The notes beneath the pieces were generated by a model. The model worked only from the letters and a program-made list of their open reading frames with translations. It was not told the DNA's origin and made no database searches. From the NCBI GenBank assembly GCA_963576475.1, contig OY754972.1, positions 33,084,556 to 33,148,555 on the forward strand: DNA of 64,000 nt, written 5' to 3'. Made by a program: the position numbers and the translations under genes. The DNA comes from Molanna angustata (taxonomy: Eukaryota; Arthropoda; Insecta; Trichoptera; Molannidae). Shown here one piece after another: positions 35,704 through 47,840 of this stretch (positions are counted from its first letter, which is position 1; each line of letters opens with the position of its first letter).

Positions 35704-35814
35704 AATCAGTTACTGCCAATATGGCGTCACTTGTATTCATATTCTCTCTGAAGCCGTATTGATTTTTAGACAAGATATTATGTTTTATCAAAAAATCAAT
35801 TAATCTCTGCTTTA

Positions 35815-36099
35815 CTATTCTTTCGAATATTTTGGAGAAGATCGTAAGGAGCGAGATAGTCGATAGTCAAGTTTATCGCCTTTTTTAAAAATTTGTTTAA
35901 TGATTCCACATTTTAACGCATTTGGGAAAATACCTTGAGTAAAACTGTGGTTAATTATATGCATTAGTGGGGAGGCAATTAAATATTTAGAGGATTTTAT
36001 TATGTCTGTACTAATCTCATCAATACCGACAGATGATTTCTTACATAGTCCGTTAGTATTTTTAATTAATTCATCTTCGTTAGTTGGAGTCAGATACAA
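35815..36099 (-). pseudogene. LINE RT fingers fragment
   Basis: Includes CKKSSVGIDEISTDIIK and FTQGIFPNALKCGIIKQIFK, the first RT motifs. A frameshift near 35855 then breaks the 'NYRPISLL' region; LTIFSKIFERIVKQRLIDF can be read in another frame across 35790-35850. Confidence 0.8.
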
Positions 36100-36165
36100 G
36101 TTAGGTCCGGGAAGGGAAGTAGACTTTTGATCCTCTACATTAGTGTCATTATCATTTGAATTTAT

Positions 36166-36906
36166 TTAGGAGGCCAACCTTGACCCAACACCAACAAAGT
36201 AATCATTAATTACATCAACGACTTTTTGAGGTTCTTTTTGCAAACTGATAATGGTATCATTAGTTTTGAGTTCCTCAATGGTGTTTAGAGATAATTGAGT
36301 ATTTGTAGCCTCTCTAATAAGATTCCACGTTTTTTTAAAGTCCGATTTGTTTTCGTTTATTTTTTGTTTGTAGTATCTTTCTTTCGTGGATTTGATTAAC
36401 TTGTTGCATAGATTCCAATACTTCAAGTAATTTTGATATTGAATAGGGCTGTTCGAGTTTTTACTAGCTTTATGCATTCGGTCTCTTCTATGTATGCAAA
36501 GGAGGAGGCCGTTTGTAATCCGTGGTTTAATCTTTTTATATTTATGTGAACATTTGTTAATAATAGTTTCTGAACTATTATTAATATGTTTTGTGAAAAT
36601 AGCTAGAAAAGCTTTAAATTTTAAATTTATTTCTGAGTTGCTATAAACAGAAAGCCAATTTTCTGATTTAAGGGAATTTTCAAGTGAGTCATAGTCAGTT
36701 TTTCTTTTTGTGAGGTTTTTCTTTTTGTAAGAATACTTTTCACCGTCTGTCAGTTTGAGGAATAAGGTATAGTGATCCGTGGCAGTGTTCTGGTATATGA
36801 TGGAGTTGCAAGATTTATTTGACCTGCACATAATATGGTCAATACAGCTTTTTGACGTGAGAGTTACACGAGTATATAGGGCTATTGATTGGTGACTTAA
36901 GTCCAT
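36166..36906 (-). pseudogene. LINE endonuclease end and linker
   Basis: About 246 codons. It includes KSCIDHIMCRSNKS and TATDHYTLFL, the last catalytic (S/T)DH motif of the endonuclease, followed by a Lys-rich linker with the usual 'YY' and 'WNLI' features (KERYYKQKINENKSDFKKTW). It stops at TAA (36166) in the spacer just before the RT; the same frame reopens downstream. Confidence 0.8.
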
Positions 36907-37042
36907 GGAAAGTCAGTAAGTCTAGGTAATCGTCTGCTTGGTTATGTTTGTTGTTATTCAGGATATTTATGTTAAGATCTCCAGTCAGAATAAGGTTTTG
37001 TTCATTACGATACATTTTTTTTTTATTATTGAAACCAAACAA
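36842..37042 (-). pseudogene. LINE endonuclease fragment
   Basis: About 65 codons with ILTGDLNINILNNN, the 'GDFN'-like motif of AP-type endonucleases (Asn/Asp region), in a frame different from the next part, so at least one frameshift separates them. The upstream endonuclease motifs are missing. Confidence 0.75.
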
Positions 37043-37136
37043 AATATAACAATATAGTTACAAACAATAAAAATATTACAAAAAAGTACAATTTAAATAA
37101 ATTATATGAAACATTTTTTTTATAGGATTATTTGGT

Positions 37137-37478
37137 ATATTTTTTAACAGATTTTTAATTATCTCAATAGAGACGAAGTTGGAATATTTATTGTAGGAGA
37201 ACCGGGAAATCAAGGCACCTACAGGGCTTACGACCTGTCATCGGCTGGTTTACGTGATCACTTTATGCGCTTGCGCAACGTTCACCAATTATGCCTTTTT
37301 AATGGGATCTCATTAAAAAGGCATAATTGGTGAACGTTGCGCAAGCGCATAAAGTGATCACGTAAACCAGCCGATGACAGGTCGTAAGCCCTGTAGGTGC
37401 CTTGATTTCCCGGTTCTCCTACAATAAATATTCCAACTTCGTCTCTATTGAGATAATTAAAAATCTGTTAAAAAATAT
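37137..37478. repeat. perfect 342-bp palindrome (168-bp arms, 6-base loop)
   Basis: Arms 37137-37304 and 37311-37478 appear to be exact reverse complements around the loop GGATCT. The outer ends read ATATTTTTTAACAG and CTGTTAAAAAATAT. Contents include GCGCTTGCGCAACGTTCACC and GTGATCACGTAAACCAGCCG. Either a young fold-back transposon or an assembly/replication inversion. A diverged single arm is at 28350-28520. Confidence 0.92.
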
Positions 37479-37690
37479 CTTTGACTCCCGACAGGGAAAA
37501 AAATCCAATGCGCATATGCAATAATAAAAATATATTCGATTATTTGGTATATACCACCTCACTAGGCTGAGCCTGTACCGAGGTGGCAGATTTTTTTTTT
37601 TTTTTGCGTTATATCTGACAGAAAAATATTAAACTTGTATTTAACTAAAACTTGTTATAAAATATACCTATTATAAAAATAAAATATAAA

Positions 37691-37921
37691 CTATTGTAGC
37701 TTGATCATGTTTCCGCAGTATATAATGCCCTTGTTTCTAATCCATGTTTCTATTGTTTTCTTGTGTTTCAAATTATTCATCAACTGTATGTCCGTTATTT
37801 CACTTTTTATCTTATTAAAAATTTTTGGAGCTAAATAATAGTAATGTCTTTGTCCGAATGTCGTGTTTGTCTTTGGAGTCATGAGAAAATTCCTGCGTGT
37901 CGTCTCGTAATTGTGTTGCAT
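37691..37921 (-). pseudogene. second LINE RT C-terminal remnant
   Basis: 77 codons. NTTFGQRHYYYLAPKIFNKI closely parallels TSFGQRQFNFIAPRLFNKL of the LINE at 34621-35037, so this is the 3' end of a related LINE on the same strand. The rest of the coding region is missing. Confidence 0.75.
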
Positions 37922-37929
37922 ATAACATA

Positions 37930-38385
37930 TAACTTTCTAAAATATTATGGTGGGGATAGGAAATTATTTATGGATTTATACAAATGGTGGCTACTCAAGT
38001 CCCGCCATTACGTACTTGAAATATTTCTAAAATACGCTAGAATACTCTTTTTATTGTCGATGTCTCTCTATTGGATTTATAGTTTTCAGAAAATAACATA
38101 ATAAATCAAGTGGGAGTTTTTTTTGGTTGGTACCTACATATATGTGCAAACCGCCGCGCCACCTTCTATGACGCAACATTTCGATAAATTGTTGGGCAAA
38201 ATATTTTTAGTACCTAATGTTTTAATGCAGACGGCAGGGAAAGAATGATTGGCCCGAGCAATGAGGCGCGGGGGCCTCATGTCACACTGGCGATGATGTC
38301 GCGCGTTCTGTCTCTCCACACTTTCTATATGCTAACACAAAAGTGATTTCAAATAAAAGTAACATTATTTTACTATTTTTTTAGT
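37930..38385. other. no gene recognised
   Basis: A GC-richer patch at about 38145-38330 has an open minus frame of 61 codons but no recognisable domain, so it is not called. Confidence 0.35.
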
Positions 38386-38387
38386 TA

Positions 38388-39005
38388 TAGGCTTACAAAA
38401 CTTTTATACTTAGAATTTAGAATTTTCGTTTCAGTCAGGGGTTATCAATTTTTTAATTTTTACTTAATTTTACCATATATCTAAAAAACCATAAAAGCGA
38501 GAACCCTGAAAATTGGTAGGTATAGAAAAATACAAAACATCAAATTTGTTTTTGGGTTTCTCAGACACTTTTATTAAAAAAACATTTTTTATGATAAATT
38601 TAGATATGTGTTTAACTACCTATATTTCCAAAGTTTTTGAAAATATCGTAAATAGCCAAAACAAATAGATAAATAAATTTGCCATAAAAAATATTTACAT
38701 TGTTACTACACACAATTCACAATTTTTTTTATCATTTATTATAAAAATTGAATTTAGTGACGACATCGTTTCATACAATAAATTTGTAATGCAGTATCAC
38801 GGAATAATGAATATATTCATTTCTCCATGGGCAGTATACACTACGACTACACAATATATTCGGGGACTCAATATTTTGATACTTAATCTCCAAACATATT
38901 CATATTCTGGACTGACCTCTATACAATTCTATCCTGACATAGGTACCTACATAATCTTGGCCTGAAACTATGTCGATATGTTAAGAGAAATAAATACTGT
39001 TGGAT
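38388..39005 (+). mobile_element. HLE copy, diverged, rearranged
   Basis: HLE body in plus orientation (GTTTCAGTCAGGGGTTATCA, TTAGTGACGACATCG, TACTTAATCTCCAAACAT) up to CTGACATAGGTACCTACATA. It is joined to an inverted near-5' scrap (ATGTCGATATGTTAAGAGAA). Both termini are missing. Confidence 0.75.
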
Positions 39006-39580
39006 GACGTATCTGTTTGATCTATGGAAGGAGAAGGCAATTGGCAGAGTATATAAATAGCGTGTGTCTATGCAGTCAAAATTTGCGTGGGAGATTATAC
39101 CTATATACATAAGTTTGGTGCCTGGTGGGGCCCAAGTTGCCTGGCACAAGCATTCTACGCCACATTAACCCAATAACACGATCTACCCCACTGAATCGAC
39201 TATAATATTATATCTACATACCTACTTATGTAATACAATTGAGACGTACTTTAAACCTTTTGCTAGCAATACTTAGCAACTGACTTACAGAATACACTAC
39301 AATAGAACTTCTACAATAGGCATGATGACTAATTTTGAGAAACTATCTCACGATGTTTTTACGCATCCACTGTTTTCAAAAATATATATATTTCTACATA
39401 AAATAAAGGTTTAGTAGCAAAAATTGCCATTTCAAAATCCAATTTGACATTTACGTCAAAAAACGCTTGCAGTGTAATGGCGTCCGTCGGAGCTGACGGT
39501 GACGTCACGGTTTCGTAAACCGCATATCACTACTATATGTACTATATGTATTCTAAGACGATTTGTGTATTTAAAATAAA
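39006..39580. other. nothing recognised
   Basis: AT-rich with a TGACGGTGACGTCACGG patch near 39495. No supported gene. Confidence 0.4.
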
Positions 39581-39735
39581 TTCAAAAGTGCATAAGTGTT
39601 GTGCGGTCCCAAAATGTACAAACACATCGAAAAAAACACTTACTGAGGTAGTTGTTTTCGTCACACGCGAATATAAACGAGAAATAAGTGGTTAAATTTG
39701 GCACGGCAATACCCAGAAAGTGTATTTTATTAAGT
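39573..39735 (+). pseudogene. THAP-domain fragment with frameshift
   Basis: An open frame reads VHKCCAVPKCTNTSKKT, the C-x(2-4)-C start of the THAP (C2CH) DNA-binding zinc finger, followed by TEVVVFVTREYKREIS. After a one- or two-base shift, the next frame reads WLNLARQYPESVFY, the conserved Trp-containing helix of the same domain. The later Cys-His pair is not visible. THAP domains occur in host regulators and in P-element-like transposases. The fragment lies next to other transposon debris and is interrupted, so a dead transposase or gene exon is most likely. An exon with an unusual junction is possible. Confidence 0.5.
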
Positions 39736-40185
39736 ATGCGTTTACAATGAAATACAGTTTTTGTTCACCCACGTTTAGCTCTCAATACTATAATTCATTT
39801 ACAAAATATTTACCATTAATAAGGCAATAAGCATAAAAAGAACTTCATGAATGTCCAAACGTCAAAATACGCCATCTTAAGTTTCCCGCGTATTAGGCAT
39901 TAGGCCTGTGTAACACCACTGCGTTACGCCGCTCAATTGCATCGACCCAGTTCACTGCGCCGGATGTGTTAAGTCACTCCTTCGAAATGTATTGACTCAC
40001 GGCGCAGTGAGTCGTGAGTGCTAGACCGGGAGAATGCGAACAGTGTTAGAGTATTGAGTTATTGAGTTGCTTGCTTTTTAACCGACATACCTACATACTT
40101 ACTAAATAAACGTAATAGACAATAACATAAAACTAGCTTACCTTAGCACAGGCCATGCCTAGTGAAGGGGCTAGTAATAAAGATA

Positions 40186-40290
40186 CAAACAAAAAGAAAT
40201 TGCTTAAACTATGTAAGCACCAGTGAAATAATAAAATGATATTTATTGAAATGAAATAACTTATATTTACTTTGTATGTTTACTACTAAT
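40186..40290 (+). repeat. retrotransposon 3'-tail remnant, second copy
   Basis: GCTTAAACTATGTAAGCACC onward matches the minus strand of 4888-5095. Confidence 0.65.
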
Positions 40291-40478
40291 AATAATAATA
40301 GTTACTTTTATTTAGACGAAAAAAATACAAAATTAATACATCTAGTATAAACAAAAATATATATTTTTTTGATACATTCTAAACCCGAAAAGTGCCGAAT
40401 TAAAGCGTTTCCCGATTAAGTGCCGACGCAAGTCTGAATTTCCCGAAATCGGCAACACTGGACGTGGACCTAGAATAT

Positions 40479-40682
40479 CGTGACGTCATGCGCTCTGATT
40501 CGTTCTGATTGGCGTTTCTCATAAAATGGCGGTCTATAATATTTTGTATTTTTATTTTAATAATATTAATATTATTCACTCTTTTAAAATGAAAATAAAT
40601 ACATTTTTTTAAATCTTTATAACCTATTTTATTTTTTAAAATCATAATGTCAATGATTTTTTCTTACTCTCATCACGCCTAT
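40479..40682. repeat. ~205-bp direct repeat, copy 1
   Basis: TTTCTCATAAAATGGCGG, TTTTGTATTTTTATTTTAAT, AATATTAATATTATTCACTC and CATCACGCCTAT are shared in order with 41302-41506. Confidence 0.9.
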
Positions 40683-41301
40683 TCCCTGCGCCGGGTCATT
40701 AAGCTAGTTAAAAAATAAAAATAAAAGTATAATATGCAGGTATTGTATTTTATATAAGCAAAGATTATTATTGTTTTCATTATATTTCATGTACCTACAT
40801 GTTTAAAAATATCACAACCTTCCCGAGATTCTACTTTTAAAAGTAGAATCGGGAAAGTAATAGTATGTCGGTTAAAAAGCAGGCAACTCAATAACTCAAT
40901 ACCCTAACACTGTTCGCATCAAGGTTCGCATTCTCCCTGTCTAGCACTCACGACTCACTGCGCCGTGAGCCAATACTTTTCGAAGGAGTGAGTTAACACA
41001 CCCGTCGCAGTGAACAGAATCGACGCAATTGAGCGGTGCAACGCAGCTTTACACATGTCATGTCTACCGCAGTACCGCGTAGGTATGCTTTTAGTTTATG
41101 AACACATAATGTAGAGAGAAGAAGGAACATATTTTATCGATTTTCGAGATGTAAGTTGTATTTAAATTATAGATAAATGAAGTACTTATATGCATAGAAT
41201 AATAAAAATACGCTTATATGCAAGTTTTTACCTTTCTAAATTCTAATGAGCAAAAGTCTTTTTTCGATGCAAAGTAATTTAATATATATTGTATTGAAAC
41301 T

Positions 41302-41506
41302 GTGACGTCATAATATTTTGATTCACTCTGATTGGTGTTTCTCATAAAATGGCGGACTTACATATTTTGTATTTTTATTTTAATAATATTAATATTATTC
41401 GCTCTTTTAAAATGAAAAGAAATGTATTTTTTCAAATCTTTATAACCTATTTTATTTTATAAAATTAAAATTTCAATGAATTTTTCATACTGTCATCACG
41501 CCTATT
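41302..41506. repeat. ~205-bp direct repeat, copy 2
   Basis: Copy of 40479-40682 with scattered substitutions. It lies outside the TIR element, so copy 1 may mark where the TIR element formed or inserted. Confidence 0.9.
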
Positions 41507-41829
41507 ATATAGGAGCGAGTAAACATTTGAGACAAAGGGTCAGATTCTGAAATACAAAGTGAACGGTAGGTAGGCCAGAAGTAAAATACTTCCACAAGCA
41601 CAAGGTTTTAATCTTTTTGATGTGATAATGCAACAATTTTATTAAAGTTAATATCATGATGTATTGTATAAGTTTATTTAAAGTGTTGTTAAACAAAAAA
41701 AGAGAAATGCATTCTTATATTTTTATGTATACTTCATTAATAAAATATTTCTTGAGATTGAATAAATCAAAACATTTTAAAGCACAGTCAAAAACTAAAT
41801 CAACAAATTTCTTTCAAATATTATTTTAA

Positions 41830-42260
41830 ACTAGCTGAGAAGCATCGCTTCGCTCAGCTTCTAAGCTAGGGCTTTCAGCCTACTTTTTACCGCTGCGCGG
41901 TAAATGGCCGCCTTCGGCGGTTCATGCAACAAAATGAAACGAAGCTTTTATGGTAGGTACTTAAAAAATATATTCGGTACAGTGTTAACCAACACCTGGT
42001 GGACGTCACAATGTCTAGTGGACTTCACAAGGTGCGGGCTTCCAGTCCATTGCCAGTGTTGTTTTTGCGGCTACTCCGCATGGACACATGGCCCCAGCCA
42101 CACGCCCCATGAACATGCCCATGACGATGCCAATAGTCCATGAAGACTTGGCCACGTCAACCTGAGCACCCGCGAGGAAGAACGAACGCTTGCCCTTAAC
42201 CGTGAGTGCCGTGAAAAGATAAATTACTCTGGATGCTGCAATTTATCGACCTGCATCTTC
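41830..42260 (-). other. GC-richer coding-like island, unassigned
   Basis: Preceded at 41830-41930 by hairpins (GAAGCATCGCTTCGCTCAGCTTC, ACCGCTGCGCGGT, CCGCCTTCGGCGG, the first being loose). On the minus strand from about 42242 an open frame reads LFTALTVKGKRSFFLAGAQ, DVAKSSWTIGIVMGMFMGRV and ends MDWKPAPCEVH-stop. A plus frame of 79 codons overlaps. A hydrophobic stretch lies in the minus product. No family is recognised. It may be a fragment of a mobile element or a decayed gene. Confidence 0.3.
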
Positions 42261-42474
42261 GCTTTGTGTCTCATGGGCATATTATGATGAGTAACAGCAC
42301 TCATTTCTCCATCATCAAATGTAGTTATTTACCTCATTTTGATTATTTTTAAATACATAAGTATTTTTTTTATTTATGTTAGTCCAATTAATCCAATCTT
42401 TGGGTTGCCCATATAGAACGAATGTGTTTTTAAAGTTGTAACGTGCACAGCATACATTATTTTATAATAAATAA

Positions 42475-42920
42475 TCAATAGTTGTTGATAATAATATTTC
42501 ATTTTGATGACCTTTTTATTATTTCGATATTATTCTCATCGGAAGAAAACATATATTTTTTAACGCATTGCGGCCCTTTTGTGATGTCATTCAAATAATA
42601 CTCCATAGTTAAATAATAATTAAATTTCAAGACCTGACACGAAAGTAGAAGGTATATAAATATTTTGTAATCTAATATATTTTTAAACTGTAATCAATAA
42701 TCAATAGTTGTTGATAATAATATTATTTCATTTTGATGGTCTTTTTATTATTTCGATATTAGGTATTCTCATCGGAAGAAAACTTATATTTTTAAACGCA
42801 TTGCGGCGCTTTTGTGATGTCATTCAAATAATACTCCATAGTTAAATAATAATTAAATTTCAAGACCTGACACGAAAGTAGAAGGTATTTAAATATTTTG
42901 TAATCTTATATATTTTTAAA
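42475..42920. repeat. tandem duplication, ~232-236 bp, two units
   Basis: Two units contain AATCAATAGTTGTTGATAAT, TCTCATCGGAAGAAAAC, ACGCATTGCGGC, TGTGATGTCATTCAAATAAT and ACCTGACACGAAAGTAGAAG. The sequence is unrelated to the 232-bp satellite farther right. Confidence 0.92.
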
Positions 42921-42924
42921 CTGT

Positions 42925-43730
42925 ATCCCTGTTTTACAAAATTTCGTATAAATAAAGTTATTTTTTGTAAAAATGATTTTATATTGTGTTTCCATAAGTT
43001 TGAAAATTTACCGATAGATGTCGAAAACCAACCATTTATACTCTTTATATATTTTTACGTATTTTTTTAAAAAAAAAATTAGGCGTTACCACAAAAAAAG
43101 AATATTTTTCCCGAAATATGTATAATATTGATTATCTTTAAACAAAAAAATCAATATAATTGGCGTTGTAGGCCACTTGTAAAGAATCACCATTTTGACA
43201 GCTAAATTGGTAAAACAATGCAAGTAAAGTAAATCTGACCCACAATGCAAAAGGAAACACTTGTTCCGTGTAAATTGTTCCCTCTCCCTATGTAGGATTT
43301 TATTATTTCGTGCCTTTTGAGCTCTGGCCATGACAGGAACAAACAAAATTTTACGTTGGCATCAGTTGGCATTATAATAACCGTAAGGATATATTCTCAT
43401 AAATCAATTTTGGCGACTCGGCGAGTAATGCAAAAAAGCATTCTATAAGTCTTATTATATAACATTAAAACATACTTTCTTTTGAAAATAACATAAAAAA
43501 CATTAGCTCGCGAGGCTTTGTGTTTTTATACTGTTTCAAATGTTATATTATAAAAATGTAATATTATAAGATTTTTGCTCTACTGTAAAATTGACGATTT
43601 TGACATAGTAAGGTTTCAAACGAAAGACAGACAGACAGACTGACATGAATTTAGCCGTGCACAAACATGTGCAAATCCAGAACGACAATCTTACCAGGTC
43701 TACTTTATTTATATGCAGACAGATGCAGAT
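42925..43730. other. nothing recognised
   Basis: AT-rich. Short minus frames are present without recognisable domains. Confidence 0.4.
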
Positions 43731-43734
43731 GCAG

Positions 43735-43862
43735 ATTGGAAATATAGGAAACATAAATTAATCATAAAAAATGTTTTTCTTAGTAAAACATGTTTGAGAA
43801 ATTCTGAAAATTGATTTAAAAAACGAACTTTGAGATTTTGTATTTGTCTATATTCATACCAA
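43735..43862 (-). mobile_element. HLE fragment (mid-body)
   Basis: GATTGGAAATATAGG to ATATTCATACCAA matches the HLE mid-body and stops exactly where the next HLE copy begins, so that copy inserted into this older one or recombined with it. Confidence 0.75.
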
Positions 43863-44820
43863 CTAGTTGCATGTAAAACATGAGATCCAACTGTCGATAG
43901 CGATAGTATGTATAGTTGAAGAATAAAAATCAAACTATAAACCCATAAAACCAAATTATTGAAAATTTTAACACATGTTGGTATGTATGTCAAGATAGGA
44001 CAGTATGGAGGTCAGTCTTCTTTTCCTACCCGGAATATGAAAACAGCATGATGGTTCTGTATGTATGTTTGGCGAATAAGTACCTATCAAACTATTAAGT
44101 CTTCTTACATATTGTGTATAGGCAACTACCATACAAATTGTATGAAGCAATGTCGTCACTAAATTCAATTTTTATAAAAATTGTTAAAAAAAAATTGAGA
44201 TGTACAAATATAATTATCTAGTTGGGGTGTTTCGGCTTTTTTCGATATTTTTAATAAGTTTGGAAATATAGGCAGTTAAACATAAATTTTTAATAAAATA
44301 ATATTTTTCTTAATAAAAAATGTTTGAGAAACCCTGGAATTTAAAAAAAAAACTAATTTGAGATTTTGTACTTGTCTATGTTTATACCAAATTTAAGCGT
44401 TCTAGCGTTTATGGTTTCTGAGATATATGGAAAAATAAAATAAAAATTCAAAAGTTGATAACCCCTGACTGAAACAAAAATTTAAAATTCCGAGTATAAA
44501 AGTTTTGTAGGCCTGTAACTGTTTATATATTCTGAAATTTTAGGCTCTGTAAATTGAGCGGATCAAAAGTTATAAGGGGGGGACGGACACACAAACACAC
44601 ACACACACACAGACACACGAAATGTTCTACTCCGAATTCTGAGTAAATCCGTGTATGGAACATATATGCTGCGAAGCCTCTAAGTTGGTGTTTTTTGACT
44701 TCAAAGTTGGAAAAGCCGTGAAAAAAGTAGACCTCTCCATACAATTCTCGCGTATTCTGGCTTGATACATTGTCGATATGTTAAGAGAACAAAGTTCTCC
44801 TGAACAAATCGACAGTTGGA
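43863..44820 (-). mobile_element. HLE full copy at the left edge of the satellite
   Basis: Starts with CTAG (43863) and ends with CGACAGTTGGA at 44820; the 232-bp satellite begins on the next base (TTAGGTACATAC). It carries the short CA tract and all body landmarks. Its left flank is not satellite. Confidence 0.88.
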
Positions 44821-47800
44821 TTAGGTACATACATACATACCTACATGAATGGAGTTCATCAATAATTAGGTTAAGGACAAATGTACCTACATAATAGGTA
44901 TGCAATTTATTATCCAATGTGTCTAATTGTGGTATTTACAGTACGAGAATATTTCTATCGATAAGACAAATTGCAATGAATTCACGTGGCTCATGTTATG
45001 TGAGGTTCAACATACATACATACATAATGTAGACAGAATAATTTTAACTATACTAGGTACATACATACATACCTACATGAATGGAGTTCATCAATAATTA
45101 GGTTAAGGACAAATGTACCTACATAATAGGTATGCAATTTATTATCCAATGTGTCTAATTGTGGTATTTACAGTACGAGAATATTTCTATCGATAAGACA
45201 AATTGCAATGAATTCACGTGGCTCATGTTATGTGAGGTTCAACATACATACATACATAATGTAGACAGAATAATTTTAACTATACTAGGTACATACATAC
45301 ATACCTACATGAATGGAGTTCATCAATAATTAGGTTAAGGACAAATGTACCTACATAATAGGTATGCAATTTATTATCCAATGTGTCTAATTGTGGTATT
45401 TACAGTACGAGAATATTTCTATCGATAAGACAAATTGCAATGAATTCACGTGGCTCATGTTATGTGAGGTTCAACATACATACATACATAATGTAGACAG
45501 AATAATTTTAACTATACTAGGTACATACATACATACCTACATGAATGGAGTTCATCAATAATTAGGTTAAGGACAAATGTACCTACATAATAGGTATGCA
45601 ATTTATTATCCAATGTGTCTAATTGTGGTATTTACAGTACGAGAATATTTCTATCGATAAGACAAATTGCAATGAATTCACGTGGCTCATGTTATGTGAG
45701 GTTCAACATACATACATACATAATGTAGACAGAATAATTTTAACTATATTAGGTACATACATACATACCTACATGAATGGAGTTCATCAATAATTAGGTT
45801 AAGGACAAATGTACCTACATAATAGGTATGCAATTTATTATCCAATGTGTCTAATTGTGGTATTTACAGTACGAGAATATTTCTATCGATAAGACAAATT
45901 GCAATGAATTCACGTGGCTCATGTTATGTGAGGTTCAACATACATACATACATAATGTAGACAGAATAATTTTAACTATATTAGGTACATACATACATAC
46001 CTACATGAATGGAGTTCATCAATAATTAGGTTAAGGACAAATGTACCTACATAATAGGTATGCAATTTATTATCCAATGTGTCTAATTGTGGTATTTACA
46101 GTACGAGAATATTTCTATCGATAAGACAAATTGCAATGAATTCACGTGGCTCATGTTATGTGAGGTTCAACATACATACATACATAATGTAGACAGAATA
46201 ATTTTAACTATATTAGGTACATACATACATACCTACATGAATGGAGTTCATCAATAATTAGGTTAAGGACAAATGTACCTACATAATAGGTATGCAATTT
46301 ATTATCCAATGTGTCTAATTGTGGTATTTACAGTACGAGAATATTTCTATCGATAAGACAAATTGCAATGAATTCACGTGGCTCATGTTATGTGAGGTTC
46401 AACATACATACATACATAATGTAGACAGAATAATTTTAACTATATTAGGTACATACATACATACCTACATGAATGGAGTTCATCAATAATTAGGTTAAGG
46501 ACAAATGTACCTACATAATAGGTATGCAATTTATTATCCAATGTGTCTAATTGTGGTATTTACAGTACGAGAATATTTCTATCGATAAGACAAATTGCAA
46601 TGAATTCACGTGGCTCATGTTATGTGAGGTTCAACATACATACATACATAATGTAGACAGAATAATTTTAACTATATTAGGTACATACATACATACCTAC
46701 ATGAATGGAGTTCCTCAATAATTAGGTTAAGGACAAATGTACCTACATAATAGGTATGCAATTTATTATCCAATGTGTCTAATTGTGGTATTTACAGTAC
46801 GAGAATATTTCTATCGATAAGACAAATTGCAATGAATTCACGTGGCTCATGTTATGTGAGGTTCAACATACATACATACATAATGTAGACAGAATAATTT
46901 TAACTATATTAGGTACATACATACATACCTACATGAATGGAGTTCCTCAATAATTAGGTTAAGGACAAATGTACCTACATAATAGGTATGCAATTTATTA
47001 TCCAATGTGTCTAATTGTGGTATTTACAGTACGAGAATATTTCTATCGATAAGACAAATTGCAATGAATTCACGTGGCTCATGTTATGTGAGGTTCAACA
47101 TACATACATACATAATGTAGACAGAATAATTTTAACTATATTAGGTACATACATACATACCTACATGAATGGAGTTCATCAATAATTAGGTTAAGGACAA
47201 ATGTACCTACATAATAGGTATGCAATTTATTATCCAATGTGTCTAATTGTGGTATTTACAGTACGAGAATATTTCTATCGATAAGACAAATTGCAATGAA
47301 TTCACGTGGCTCATGTTATGTGAGGTTCAACATACATACATACATAATGTAGACAGAATAATTTTAACTATATTAGGTACATACATACATACCTACATGA
47401 ATGGAGTTCCTCAATAATTAGGTTAAGGACAAATGTACCTACATAATAGGTATGCAATTTATTATCCAATGTGTCTAATTGTGGTATTTACAGTACGAGA
47501 ATATTTCTATCGATAAGACAAATTGCAATGAATTCACGTGGCTCATGTTATGTGAGGTTCAACATACATACATACATAATGTAGACAGAATAATTTTAAC
47601 TATATTAGGTACATACATACATACCTACATGAATGGAGTTCCTCAATAATTAGGTTAAGGACAAATGTACCTACATAATAGGTATGCAATTTATTATCCA
47701 ATGTGTCTAATTGTGGTATTTACAGTAGGTACGAGAAGATTTCTATCGATAAGACAAATTGCAATGAGTTCACGTGGCTCATGTTATGTGAGGTTCAACA

Positions 47801-47840
47801 TACATACATACATAATGCAGACAGAATAATTTTAACTATA
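44821..47840. repeat. 232-bp satellite array, block 1 (13 units)
   Basis: Unit starts, taken at AGGTAC, fall at 44823, 45055, 45287 and so on every 232 bp up to 47607. The units are almost identical. Landmarks: ACATACATACATACCTACAT, GTACCTACATAATAGG, TTACAGTACGAGAATATTTC, TATCGATAAGACAAATTGC, CACGTGGCTCATGTTATG. Early units carry GGAGTTCATC, later ones mostly GGAGTTCCTC. The last unit is the most diverged. 232 is not a multiple of three and ordinary units carry stops in all frames, so it is not coding. Confidence 0.97.

Larger units (their letters stand above)
34236..37045 (-). mobile_element. degenerate CR1/Jockey-like LINE with endonuclease and RT
   Basis: Minus-strand element, 5' truncated within the endonuclease. 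The 3' UTR (34236-34620) reads CAGCCCCAGGACAGGTTTTG, CCTAATGGGGCGTTACTTAC and ends with AATAAATAAATAAA. The coding part is broken by several stops and frameshifts. There is no RNase H. Confidence 0.85.
39905..41055. mobile_element. non-autonomous element with long imperfect TIRs
   Basis: Arms of about 180 bp: 39905-40093 (GCTCAATTGCATCGACCCAG, CACTCCTTCGAAATGTATTG, AGTCGTGAGTGCTAGACCGG, GTATTGAGTTATTGAGTTGC, AAAACCGACAT-type inner end) and the reverse complement at 40863-41055. The interior is AT-rich and holds one copy of a ~205-bp repeat and a retro-tail remnant. No transposase. Confidence 0.75.

Noticed and set aside
38134..38319. Minus-strand 61-codon frame in a GC-richer patch
   Set aside because: No motif, no splice sites and no repeat homology seen; short enough to be chance.
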